Under the pieces are notes generated by a model. That model saw nothing but the letters and a program-made list of their open reading frames with translations, searched no databases and was not told the origin of the DNA. From Pseudomonadota bacterium (GTDB taxonomy: Bacteria > Pseudomonadota > Gammaproteobacteria > Steroidobacterales > Steroidobacteraceae), in assembly GCA_003242275.1 (NCBI GenBank), contig QGUX01000022.1:1-19938 (forward strand): 19,938 nucleotides of DNA, read 5' to 3'. Shown here piece after piece: positions 1-7,532 of this stretch. Each line of letters starts with the position of its first letter. The stretch's first letter is position 1. Both the position numbers and the translations under genes were made by a program.

Positions 1-1
1 T

Positions 2-1132
2 ATAGCCGACCTCCCGGACTCTAAAAGGCGCGCCCCCCGCGGTGCCCAACCCCCCGGCATTGGCCCCGGTCCCCGCCCGGCCCCCCCCCTCCAGCGCCCG
101 GGCCGATTGGACCAGCGCGTGACGCTGCGCCAGCCGCTGTACCAGCCGGCCATCCCGGCGGCCGCGCGCGCGCAGCGCGAGCTGCTGCGCGGTGCGCGCG
201 CCGGGCGCGAGGTGATCGAGCAGCGGCTGCGGCGCGACGTGTGGCTGGGGTACCTGGAGTGGCTGAAGGCACTGCGTGCCCGCGAGGTGCTGCAGGCTTC
301 GGAGCGGGTACTGGCCGAGAACCTGCGCGTGAGCGAATCACTGCTCGCCAACGGGCGCATCACCGAGGACCAGATGCTGCGCGCCCGCACCGAGCACCTG
401 GCGATCACGCAGCAGATCCGCGAGATGACCCACCAGGTCGGGCAGGCGCGCAGCTACGTGAACTTCCTCCTGAACCGGCCGCTGGAAACGCCGCTGGAGG
501 ATGCGGTGCTGCCGGAAGGAATGCCGCTGGTGGCCGGCGCGGAAGAGGTTCCCGTGCGGCTCCGGCCAGAGCTGGAGCAGGCCGCCGCGCTCGGCGCCGC
601 CGCCGGCGAGCAGCAGCGCGTGGCGCGCGCCGCGCTGCGGCCGTCGCTGTCGCTGGGCGTGGACGCCGGCACGCAGGGCGAGCACTGGGACTTCGGCCCC
701 ACCGACCGCTTCGTCGCCGCCTCGCTGGTGCTGAGCTGGAAGCTCTTCGACGGCGGCGCGAACCGCGCCGAGGCGCAGCGCGCGCGGCTTGCGGCGCGGC
801 AGGCGAGGCTGCAGGAAGAGGCCCTGCTGCGCGAGGTCGAGCTGGAGCAGCAGCAGGCCCGCGACCGGCTCGACGCCGCGCGCGACACGCTGGCCGTGGC
901 CCAGGCCCGCGCCGAGGCGGCGCGCGCCGCGCTGCGCATCGCCGAACGCAAGCGCGACGCCGGCACCATCAGCCAGGCCGAGTTCCTCGACGCGCGCCAT
1001 GCGCTGACCACCGCCGAGCTGGCGCTGAACGTGAACCGCTTCGAGCTGCTGCAGCGGCGCATCGAGCTGCAGTACGCGCGTGGCGGCATCCCGGGCGAGG
1101 CGCCCCGCACCAACCAGGAAACCGCGCCATGA
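2..1132 (+). CDS. TolC-like outer membrane efflux protein, 5'-partial
   Basis: Outer-membrane channel of a tripartite efflux pump, carrying substrate from the adaptor and RND pump across the outer membrane. Seen: long amphipathic, Ala/Arg/Gln-rich helical stretches typical of OEP repeats, with the QPLY motif near the visible start, an NFLLNRPLE helix-to-strand turn around 470-500, and a strand region ending in LSWKLFDGG near 730-755 that opens the second repeat. The frame is open from base 2, and a TTG at 107 is the first start-like codon, with no ribosome site before it. From that TTG there are 341 residues against about 450 for the family, so the gene almost certainly begins left of the window. 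The first 35 codons are proline-rich and unlike the family (see findings). The stop overlaps the adaptor start as ATGA. The family is confident; the pump substrate is unknown. Confidence 0.85.
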   Translation: MADLPDSKRRAPRGAQPPGIGPGPRPAPPLQRPGRLDQRVTLRQPLYQPAIPAAARAQRELLRGARAGREVIEQRLRRDVWLGYLEWLKALRAREVLQASERVLAENLRVSESLLANGRITEDQMLRARTEHLAITQQIREMTHQVGQARSYVNFLLNRPLETPLEDAVLPEGMPLVAGAEEVPVRLRPELEQAAALGAAAGEQQRVARAALRPSLSLGVDAGTQGEHWDFGPTDRFVAASLVLSWKLFDGGANRAEAQRARLAARQARLQEEALLREVELEQQQARDRLDAARDTLAVAQARAEAARAALRIAERKRDAGTISQAEFLDARHALTTAELALNVNRFELLQRRIELQYARGGIPGEAPRTNQETAP

Positions 1133-2193
1133 GACATCCCCGCCCTGCCCGCATGCACCCGCGCGCGCGCCCCCGATGGCTGGCCGGCCTGGTGGCCGGC
1201 GTGCTGCTGGCCGCCTGCTCGCGCGAACCGGAGACGGTGACGCCCGCGCCCACGCCGGTGCAGGTCGCCACGGTCACCGCCGGGCCGGCCATGCCGCCCA
1301 TCGAGGCCACCGGCATCATCGCCGCGCGCGACGAGCAGCGCCTGTCGTTCAAGGTAGGCGGCCTGGTGCAGCGCATCGCCGTGCGCGAGGGCGATACCGT
1401 GCGACGCGGCCAGCTGCTGGCGCAGCTCGACCAGACCGAGATCGACGCGCAGGTGGCGCAGGCCCGCCAGCTCGCGGAGAAGGCCGAGCGCGACCTGGCG
1501 CGCGGCGAGTCGCTGTACGCCGACCAGGTGATCCCGCTGGAGCAGCTGGAGAACCTGCGCACGCAGGCCGAGGTGGCGCGCGCGCAGTACGAGGCGGTGC
1601 GCTTCAATGCGCGCAATGCCTCCATCCACGCGCCCGGCGACGGCACGGTGCTGCGGCGGCTGGTCGAGGAGCGCGAGAACGTCGCGCCCGGCCAGGTGGT
1701 GCTGGTGGTGGGGCGCGAGGACAGCGGCTACGTGGTGCGCTTCGCGGTGGCCGACCGGCAGGTGGTGCGCATCCGCCGCGGCGATCCGGTGGAGGTGCGG
1801 CTGGATGCGTGGCCGGGAGAAACCTTCCGCGCCACCGTCACGCAGGTGGCCAGCGCCGCGGACCCGGCCACGGGACTGTTCCCCATCGAGGCGCAGGTCG
1901 ATCCCAATGGCCGCCGGCTGGTGAGCGGCCTGGTGGGCCGCGTGCGCCTCGCGCCCGGGCCGGACGAGCCGACCCTGCCGCATGTGCCGCTGTCGGCCGT
2001 GATCGAGGGCCATGGCGGCAATGCCGCGGTGTTCCTGGTGGACGGCGAGGTGGCGCGGCGGCGCCCCATCGAGGTGGCCTTCATCACCGCCGAAACCGTG
2101 GCGGTGCGCGCGGGCCTCACCGTGGGCGAGCGCGTCGTCACCGCCGGCGCGCCCTACCTTGACGACGGCGATGCCGTCGTCGTGGTGCCGTGA
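1129..2193 (+). CDS. RND efflux periplasmic adaptor (membrane fusion lipoprotein)
   Basis: Periplasmic adaptor linking the RND pump to the outer-membrane channel. The 354-residue protein opens with a basic n-region, a hydrophobic stretch and the lipobox LAAC at residues 27-30, so Cys30 is predicted to be acylated and anchored in the inner membrane. After the lipobox come a beta-barrel strand (about 45-60), the first lipoyl half around VREGDTVRRGQLLAQLDQTE (roughly 84-104), an alpha-helical hairpin (about 104-150), the second lipoyl half near IHAPGDGTVLRR, then barrel and membrane-proximal domains. The length is normal for the family. The ATG at 1129 overlaps the upstream stop (ATGA), and AGGAA lies 8 nt before it. 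An in-frame ATG eight codons later would also keep the signal. The last codons carry a perfect inverted repeat (2161-2181). Confidence 0.93.
   Translation: MRHPRPARMHPRARPRWLAGLVAGVLLAACSREPETVTPAPTPVQVATVTAGPAMPPIEATGIIAARDEQRLSFKVGGLVQRIAVREGDTVRRGQLLAQLDQTEIDAQVAQARQLAEKAERDLARGESLYADQVIPLEQLENLRTQAEVARAQYEAVRFNARNASIHAPGDGTVLRRLVEERENVAPGQVVLVVGREDSGYVVRFAVADRQVVRIRRGDPVEVRLDAWPGETFRATVTQVASAADPATGLFPIEAQVDPNGRRLVSGLVGRVRLAPGPDEPTLPHVPLSAVIEGHGGNAAVFLVDGEVARRRPIEVAFITAETVAVRAGLTVGERVVTAGAPYLDDGDAVVVVP
2161..2181 (+). repeat. Perfect 9-bp inverted repeat before the RND pump start
   Basis: Arms GACGACGGC (2161-2169) and GCCGTCGTC (2173-2181) are exact reverse complements around the three-base loop GAT. 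The repeat encodes part of the adaptor's C-terminal DDGDAVVVV and ends 8 nt before the GTG start of the pump gene. As RNA it could form a stable GC-rich hairpin at the translational junction; a regulatory role is inference. Confidence 0.55.
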
Positions 2194-5100
2194 AGCTGAT
2201 CGAGTTCCCGATCCAGCGCTACCAGTTCACGCTGGTGGCCTTCCTGTGCGTGGTGGCGCTGGGGCTGACCTCGTTCCTGAACCTGCCGCGCGAGGAAGAT
2301 CCCTACATCAAGGCGCCGGCCTTCCTGATCACCGGCATCTATCCCGGCGCCGACCCGGTGGACCTGGAGCGCGAGCTGGCCAAACCGGTCGAGGACGCTG
2401 TGACCGAGCTCGATGACGTGACCCGCATCGAGACCACCATCGCCGATGGCGTGGCGGTGGTGGCGGTGGAGTTCGAGGCCGATGCGGACGCGGACCGCAA
2501 GTTCGACGAGGTGACGCGCGAGGTCAATGCGCTGCGGCCCAGGCTGCCCGCCTCCATCCTGTCGCTGGAGGTCAGGCGCGCCGGTCCGACGCAGGTGAAC
2601 ATCGTGCAGCTCGCGCTGGTGTCGGACGAGGCGCCGTACCGCGAGCTGGAGGAGGCCGCGCGCGACCTGGAGGACGTGCTCAAGGGCGTCGACGGCGTGC
2701 GCAGCACCGACTCCTGGGCCTACCCGAAGCGCGAGCTCAGGGTCCAGCTCGACCCGGCGCGCATGCAGCGGCTGGGCGTGACGCCGCAGCTCATCGCCGA
2801 GGCCATCCGCGCCGCCAATTCCAGCGTGCCCGCCGGCGTGGTGGACCTGGGACCGCGCAGCTTCAGCGTGCAGGCCGGCAGTGGCTACGAGAACGTGGAG
2901 GAACTGCGCGCCACCGTGGTGCGCGTGGCCAACGGGCTGCCGGTGCGGGTCGGCGACGTGGCCGACGTGTCCTGGGCCGAAGCCCAGCACACGCACCTCG
3001 GCCGCTTCAATGGCGAGCGGGCGGTGTTCGTCACCGCCACCCAGAAGCCGGGCTACAACATCCTCGACGTGCAGAAGCGCCTCGACGCGGCGCTGGACGG
3101 GTTCGAGAAGACCCTGCCGGCGCGCATCCGGCTGGAGCGCGGCTTCGCGCAGAGCCGCAACGTCGCCGCGCGGCTGTCGCGCCTGTACACCGACTTCGGC
3201 ATCGCCATCGGCCTGGTGCTGCTGACGCTGCTGCCGCTGGGCCTGCGCGCCGCCGGCATCGTGATGGTGGCCGTGCCGCTGTCCATGGCCATCGGCATGG
3301 GCTCGCTGTACATGCTGGGCTACTCGCTGAATCAGATCACCATCGCCGGCTTCGTGCTGTCGCTGGGCCTGCTGGTGGACGACTCCATCGTGGTGGTGGA
3401 GAACATCGCCCGCCACCTGCGCATGGGCCACTCGCGCATGCAGGCGGCCCTGCTCGGCACCAGGCAGATCCTGCAGGCACTGCTCGGCTGCACCGCCGCG
3501 ATGGTGCTGGCCTTCGTGCCGCTGGCGGCCATGCCCGGCATCGCCGGCAACTTCATCCGTGTGCTGCCCGTCACCATCATCTCCACGGTGCTGGGTTCGC
3601 TGTTCGTGGCCGTGTTCTTCATCCCCTTCATCGCCAGCCGCGTACTGTCCACCCACGACAAGGAGGGCGGCTCGCTGCACGAGAAGCTGCTGGAGAGGGT
3701 GATGGGCGCCATCCACCGCTACTACCGACCGGCGCTGCACTACTGCCTGGCGCGGCCGCGCGCCACGGTGGTGGTGGCCATCGGCGGCGCGCTGCTGCTG
3801 ACCGCGGCCATGGTGCCGGTGGTGGGCACCAGCCTGTTCCCCAAGGCCGACACACCGCAGTTCCTGGTGACCATCAGCACGCCCGCCGGCAGCAGCCTGG
3901 CCGAGACCGACCGCGCGCTGCGTTTCGCCGAGGACGCGCTGCGGCGGCGGCCCGAAGTGCAGATGGTGTTCGCCAACCTCGGCCACGGCAACCCGCAGAT
4001 CTACTACAACCACATGGTGGCCAACGACGCGCCCAACCGCGCCGAGATCTTCGTGCTGCTCGAGGAGTACGACCCGCGCGGCACGCCGCGCATGCTCGAT
4101 GAGCTGCGCCGGGAGTTCGAGGCCTTTCCGGGCGCGAAGATCGCCGTGCATGAGTTCGTGCAGGGTGAACCGCTGTCGGCACCGGTGGCGGTGCGCATCA
4201 TCGGCGAGGACCTCGCGCAGCTGGAGGCGCTGGCCGCGCAGGTGGAGCAGCTGGTAGAGAGCGTGCCGGGCACGCGCGACGTCAACAATCCGCTGCGCAT
4301 CGCGCGCACCAACCTCGAGCTCAAGCCCGACCCGGTCAAGGCGGCGATGCTGGGCGTGCCGATGTCGGCCTTCGACCAGGCGCTGCGCCTGGCCCTGGCC
4401 GGCCAGACCGTGGGCGTGTTCCGCGCCGACGATGGCGAGCAGTACGACATCGTGCTGCGCTCGGCCACCGGCGACCGTGCCGACTGGCGCACGCTGACCG
4501 AGGCGCGCGTGCCCACCGTCACCGGGCAACTGCTGCCGGTGGAGCAGCTCGCCGAGCTGCGCTTCGCCGAAGCGCCCACGCGCATCCAGCGCTTCAACCG
4601 CGAGCGCGTGGTCACCATCGATGCCGAGGTGGCCAATGGCTACAACACCGCCGAGGTCACCCGCGCCGTGGTCGAGAAGCTCGATGCCTTCGACTGGCCG
4701 CGCGGCTACCGATACCGGCTCGGCGGCGAGGCCGAGGCCAGCGCCAAGGCCTTCGGCGGCATCGGCATGGCCATCATCGTGGCGCTGTTCGGCATCTTCG
4801 CCATCCTGGTGCTGGAGTTCGGTGACTTCCGCTCCACGCTGATCGTGCTCACGGTGGTGCCGCTGGGCGCCATGGGCGGCATCCTGATGCTGCTGCTGAC
4901 CGGCTACACGCTGTCGTTCACTGCCGCGGTGGGCCTGGTGGCACTGGTGGGCATCGAGATCAAGAATTCCATCCTGCTGGTCGACTTCACCAACCAGCTG
5001 CGCGAGCAGGGCGTGCCGCTGGACGAGGCCATCGAGCAGGCCGGCGAGATCCGGTTCCTGCCCATCCTCCTGACCTCGGCCACGGCCATCGGCGGCCTGC

Positions 5101-5270
5101 TGGTGCTGGCCGTGCAGGGCTCGGGCCTGTACTCGCCGATGGCCTGGACGATCATCGGCGGCCTGATCGCCTCCACGCTGCTGGCGCGGCTGGTCACGCC
5201 GGTGGTGTACAAGCTGCTCCCGCCGGACATCGCCGGCCCGGTGCCTGCCGGGGCGGCCGCGGGCCGCTGA
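2190..5270 (+). CDS. RND (HAE1/AcrB-type) multidrug efflux transporter
   Basis: Inner-membrane proton-driven pump of the tripartite system, 1026 residues, the usual length for AcrB-type RND proteins. Seen: TM1 at about residues 12-30 followed by the NLPREEDP porter entry; the TM4 motif GLLVDDSIVVVEN with adjacent aspartates D397 and D398; and the TM10 motif GIEIKNSILLVDF with K925. These three charged residues correspond to the proton-relay triad of AcrB (D407, D408, K940), so the pump should be active. Two large periplasmic porter/docking domains lie between TM1-2 and TM7-8. The GTG start at 2190 overlaps the adaptor stop as GTGA, with no clear Shine-Dalgarno sequence, which suggests translational coupling. 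Adaptor and channel lie directly upstream. Substrates could be drugs, solvents, lipids or signalling molecules; the sequence does not say which. Confidence 0.95.
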   Translation: MKLIEFPIQRYQFTLVAFLCVVALGLTSFLNLPREEDPYIKAPAFLITGIYPGADPVDLERELAKPVEDAVTELDDVTRIETTIADGVAVVAVEFEADADADRKFDEVTREVNALRPRLPASILSLEVRRAGPTQVNIVQLALVSDEAPYRELEEAARDLEDVLKGVDGVRSTDSWAYPKRELRVQLDPARMQRLGVTPQLIAEAIRAANSSVPAGVVDLGPRSFSVQAGSGYENVEELRATVVRVANGLPVRVGDVADVSWAEAQHTHLGRFNGERAVFVTATQKPGYNILDVQKRLDAALDGFEKTLPARIRLERGFAQSRNVAARLSRLYTDFGIAIGLVLLTLLPLGLRAAGIVMVAVPLSMAIGMGSLYMLGYSLNQITIAGFVLSLGLLVDDSIVVVENIARHLRMGHSRMQAALLGTRQILQALLGCTAAMVLAFVPLAAMPGIAGNFIRVLPVTIISTVLGSLFVAVFFIPFIASRVLSTHDKEGGSLHEKLLERVMGAIHRYYRPALHYCLARPRATVVVAIGGALLLTAAMVPVVGTSLFPKADTPQFLVTISTPAGSSLAETDRALRFAEDALRRRPEVQMVFANLGHGNPQIYYNHMVANDAPNRAEIFVLLEEYDPRGTPRMLDELRREFEAFPGAKIAVHEFVQGEPLSAPVAVRIIGEDLAQLEALAAQVEQLVESVPGTRDVNNPLRIARTNLELKPDPVKAAMLGVPMSAFDQALRLALAGQTVGVFRADDGEQYDIVLRSATGDRADWRTLTEARVPTVTGQLLPVEQLAELRFAEAPTRIQRFNRERVVTIDAEVANGYNTAEVTRAVVEKLDAFDWPRGYRYRLGGEAEASAKAFGGIGMAIIVALFGIFAILVLEFGDFRSTLIVLTVVPLGAMGGILMLLLTGYTLSFTAAVGLVALVGIEIKNSILLVDFTNQLREQGVPLDEAIEQAGEIRFLPILLTSATAIGGLLVLAVQGSGLYSPMAWTIIGGLIASTLLARLVTPVVYKLLPPDIAGPVPAGAAAGR

Positions 5271-5307
5271 TCCGGGCCTTTCCCGCCCATCCGGGGCCGT
5301 TTCCCGC
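5271..5307. repeat. Imperfect tandem repeat after the RND operon
   Basis: Two related units, TCCGGGCCTTTCCCGC (5271-5286) and TCCGGGGCCGTTTCCCGC (5290-5307), differ by two inserted G residues. They start immediately after the pump stop codon in the 99-base gap before oxyR. No T-tract terminator is visible here; a short CCGCC/GGCGG stem follows near 5317-5333. Confidence 0.4.
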
Positions 5308-5356
5308 GTCCGGATCCGCCCATTCTCGGCGGGTAACAATCATTGGTCAGGTTCCG

Positions 5357-5371
5357 ATAGAATCCCTCTAT
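5357..5371 (+). promoter_or_regulatory. Putative OxyR/LysR-type binding element at the oxyR start
   Basis: The sequence reads ATAG-N7-CTAT, an inverted repeat matching one dyad of the known OxyR recognition element (ATAG and CTAT half-sites 7 nt apart), and it also fits the general T-N11-A LysR box. It overlaps the predicted -10 box and the first two bases of the oxyR start codon. Occupancy there would block transcription, consistent with OxyR autorepression. A second dyad at the usual spacing upstream is not convincing. Confidence 0.5.
5358..5363 (+). promoter_or_regulatory. Predicted oxyR -10 box (TAGAAT)
   Basis: TAGAAT differs from TATAAT at one position and lies 6 nt before the A of the oxyR ATG. 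The matching -35 region (TAACAA at 5334-5339, 18-nt spacer) is weak. The usual spacing puts transcription start at or next to base 5370, which would give a leaderless mRNA. Confidence 0.4.
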
Positions 5372-6281
5372 GGCTGACCTGAAGCTCAAGGACCTGCGCT
5401 ACCTCGTCGCCGTGGCCGACACCCGCCACTTCGGCCAGGCGGCGGCGCGCTGCTATGTCAGCCAGCCCACGCTGTCGGCGCAGATCAAGAAGCTGGAGGA
5501 ATACCTCGGGGTGCAGCTCATCGAGCGGCATCCGCGGCGCATCGCGCTGACCGAGATCGGCGCGCAGGTGGTGGCGCGCGCACGGCGCATCATCGAGGCC
5601 AGCGACGAGATCGTGACCCTGGCCGAGACGCGGCGCGATCCGCTGGCGGGCCGGCTGCGCATGGCGCTGCTGCCCACCGTGGGCCCGTACCTGCTGCCGC
5701 TGGTGGCGCCGAAGATCCGCAAGAAGCTGCCGCGCCTGGAGCTGCTGCTGTACGAGTACCAGACCGGGCCCATGCTGGAACACCTGCAGGCCGGCGACAT
5801 CGACGTGGGCATCCTCGCCCTGCCCGTGCCCTCCGAGGGCATGAATGAGCTGACGCTGTTCGACGAGCCCTTCGTGGTGGCGGTGCCCGAGGCGCACGAG
5901 CTGGCGAAGAAGCGCAGCGTGAAGCCCGCGGACCTCAATGGCGAGACCCTGCTGCTGCTGGAGGACGGCCACTGCCTGCGCGAGCAGGCGCTGGAGATCT
6001 GCTCGCGCGTCGACGCGCAGGAGAAGCAGGACTTCCGCGCCACTTCGCTCGAGACCCTGCGGCAGATGGTGGCGGCCGGCAGCGGCATCACGCTGCTGCC
6101 GCAGCTCGCCAGCCAGGGCGCCTATGGCAATGCGCGCGGCGTGGTGACGGTACCGTTCGCACCGCCGGCGCCGGTGCGCCACGTCGGCGCGCTGTGGCGC
6201 AAGACCTCGGCGCGCGGCCCGGCCATCGAGGCGGTGTGCGAGGTGATCGCCGACACCGCGATCAGGCAGGTCGGCGCGTGA
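5370..6281 (+). CDS. oxyR: Hydrogen peroxide-sensing LysR-type regulator OxyR
   Basis: Redox-switched transcription factor that activates peroxide defence genes. The 303-residue protein has an N-terminal winged helix-turn-helix (about 1-65, with FGQAAARCYVSQPTLSAQIK) and a substrate-binding-like sensor domain. The diagnostic segment is DGHCLREQALEIC: cysteines 202 and 211 are nine residues apart, exactly like the C199-C208 disulfide pair of E. coli OxyR, and it is followed by the conserved FRATSLETL and VAAGSGITLLP. Both redox cysteines are present, so this should be a true peroxide sensor. The ATG at 5370 is preferred because the HTH begins immediately; no Shine-Dalgarno sequence precedes it. 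The stop overlaps the GTG of the next gene (GTGA), so oxyR leads a probable three-gene operon. The usual targets katG and ahpC are not in the window. Confidence 0.95.
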   Translation: MADLKLKDLRYLVAVADTRHFGQAAARCYVSQPTLSAQIKKLEEYLGVQLIERHPRRIALTEIGAQVVARARRIIEASDEIVTLAETRRDPLAGRLRMALLPTVGPYLLPLVAPKIRKKLPRLELLLYEYQTGPMLEHLQAGDIDVGILALPVPSEGMNELTLFDEPFVVAVPEAHELAKKRSVKPADLNGETLLLLEDGHCLREQALEICSRVDAQEKQDFRATSLETLRQMVAAGSGITLLPQLASQGAYGNARGVVTVPFAPPAPVRHVGALWRKTSARGPAIEAVCEVIADTAIRQVGA

Positions 6282-7531
6282 GCGATGCCGACGAAGTCTC
6301 GCCGTACGACCGGCTGGTCTGGCCGGAGGGCAGGCTCGAGCAATGGCTGGCGTCCGGCGCACGCCGGCGCGAACTCGTGGCCTATTTCGGCGAGGAGGAG
6401 TACGCACGGCTGCGCGTGCTGGCGACCGCCGCCGCGGCCGCCAGGCAGGACCCGGGCCGCGTGGTGTGGTACGTGCCCGGCATCATGGGCACGCAGCTGT
6501 CGCTGCCGCGCGCACTTCCGCTGCCGGACAACCTGCTGTGGCTCGATCCCACCGACATCCACCACGGGCGGCTCAAGGCGCTGAAGCTGCCCGGCGAGCC
6601 ACTGGTTGCCTCCGGGCCCGTGCTGTACACGTGGCTGCCGCTGAAGCTGGCGCTGAACATCGCGGGTTTCAGCGTGCGATGCCTGTCCTATGACTGGCGG
6701 CACGACCTCGCGGAGCACGCCGCGGAACTGGCCCGTGCGATCGGCGACTGCGACGCCCGCGACATCAGCATCGTCGGCCACAGCATGGGCGGGCTCATCG
6801 GCCGGGCGGTGCTGCGCACGCCGGCCGGCCGGCGCGTGCGCCGGCTCGTCACCCTGGGCACGCCGCACCGCGGCTCCTTCGCGCCGGTGCAGGCGGTGCG
6901 CGGCGTGTATCCGCTGGTGCGCCGGCTGGCGCAGATCGATCCCTTCCACTCGCCCGAGTTCCTCTCGCGCGAGGTGTTCTCCAGCTTCCCCAGCCTCTAC
7001 CAGATGCTGCCCCGCGACATGGATCCGGACCTGATCGATCCCGGCCAGTGGCCCTCGACCGGCCCGCAGCCCAACGCCACGCTGCTGGTGCGCGCGCCGC
7101 TGTTCGACCCCGGCCCACCCGACCGGCGCATCGACGCCATCGCCGGCCATGGCTTCCTGACCACCGTGCACGCAACGCCGGTCAGCGGCGAGTTCTGGTA
7201 TCGCTACGACTACGGCGGCGATGGCACGGTGCCGCAGCAGCGCGCCACCGTCGAGGGCTGCCGCGCCTGGTACTGCGAGGTGGCCCACAACGAGCTGCCC
7301 CGCGACGAGCGCGTGCAGGCCGCGGTGGTGGCGCTGCTGAACGACGCCACGCCGACCCTTGCGGAACACGCGCCGGCGCGCCACGATGCGCCGGTGAGCA
7401 CCTCGGACACCCAGCTCCGGCAACAGCTCAACGGCAAGCTCGACTGGATGCACATGGACATGGACCAGCGGCGCAGCTTCCTCGATTCCCTCAACGCCCC
7501 GCCGCCCTCGGCGCGGATCACGCACGACTGA
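6278..7531 (+). CDS. LCAT-like alpha/beta-hydrolase (putative cytoplasmic lipase/acyltransferase)
   Basis: Predicted serine esterase, phospholipase or acyltransferase of the lecithin:cholesterol acyltransferase group. In the 417-residue protein, PGIMGT (68-72) is the oxyanion-side loop typical of this family, GHSMGG is the nucleophile elbow with Ser169, YGGDGTVP supplies Asp315, and EVAHNEL supplies His337, giving a complete Ser-Asp-His triad. No signal peptide or membrane segment is seen, so the enzyme probably acts in the cytoplasm or at the inner face of the membrane. The C-terminal 50 residues are charged and not recognised. The GTG at 6278 overlaps the oxyR stop (GTGA), with AGG 7 nt upstream; a longer reading from 6194 would run 88 nt into oxyR and is disfavoured. 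The substrate is unknown; release of damaged acyl chains would suit the oxyR context but is speculation. Confidence 0.82.
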   Translation: MSDADEVSPYDRLVWPEGRLEQWLASGARRRELVAYFGEEEYARLRVLATAAAAARQDPGRVVWYVPGIMGTQLSLPRALPLPDNLLWLDPTDIHHGRLKALKLPGEPLVASGPVLYTWLPLKLALNIAGFSVRCLSYDWRHDLAEHAAELARAIGDCDARDISIVGHSMGGLIGRAVLRTPAGRRVRRLVTLGTPHRGSFAPVQAVRGVYPLVRRLAQIDPFHSPEFLSREVFSSFPSLYQMLPRDMDPDLIDPGQWPSTGPQPNATLLVRAPLFDPGPPDRRIDAIAGHGFLTTVHATPVSGEFWYRYDYGGDGTVPQQRATVEGCRAWYCEVAHNELPRDERVQAAVVALLNDATPTLAEHAPARHDAPVSTSDTQLRQQLNGKLDWMHMDMDQRRSFLDSLNAPPPSARITHD

Positions 7532-7532
7532 C

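Noticed and set aside
2154..5339. A 1061-codon open frame on the - strand opposite the RND pump
   Set aside because: It is His/Gln/Asp-rich, unlike a folded protein, and mirrors a clearly real RND gene; high third-position GC leaves antisense frames open.
6194..6277. A longer start for the hydrolase inside oxyR
   Set aside because: It would overlap oxyR by 88 nt and add an unconserved Arg/Gly-rich segment; GTG 6278 gives a typical GTGA junction and a ribosome site.
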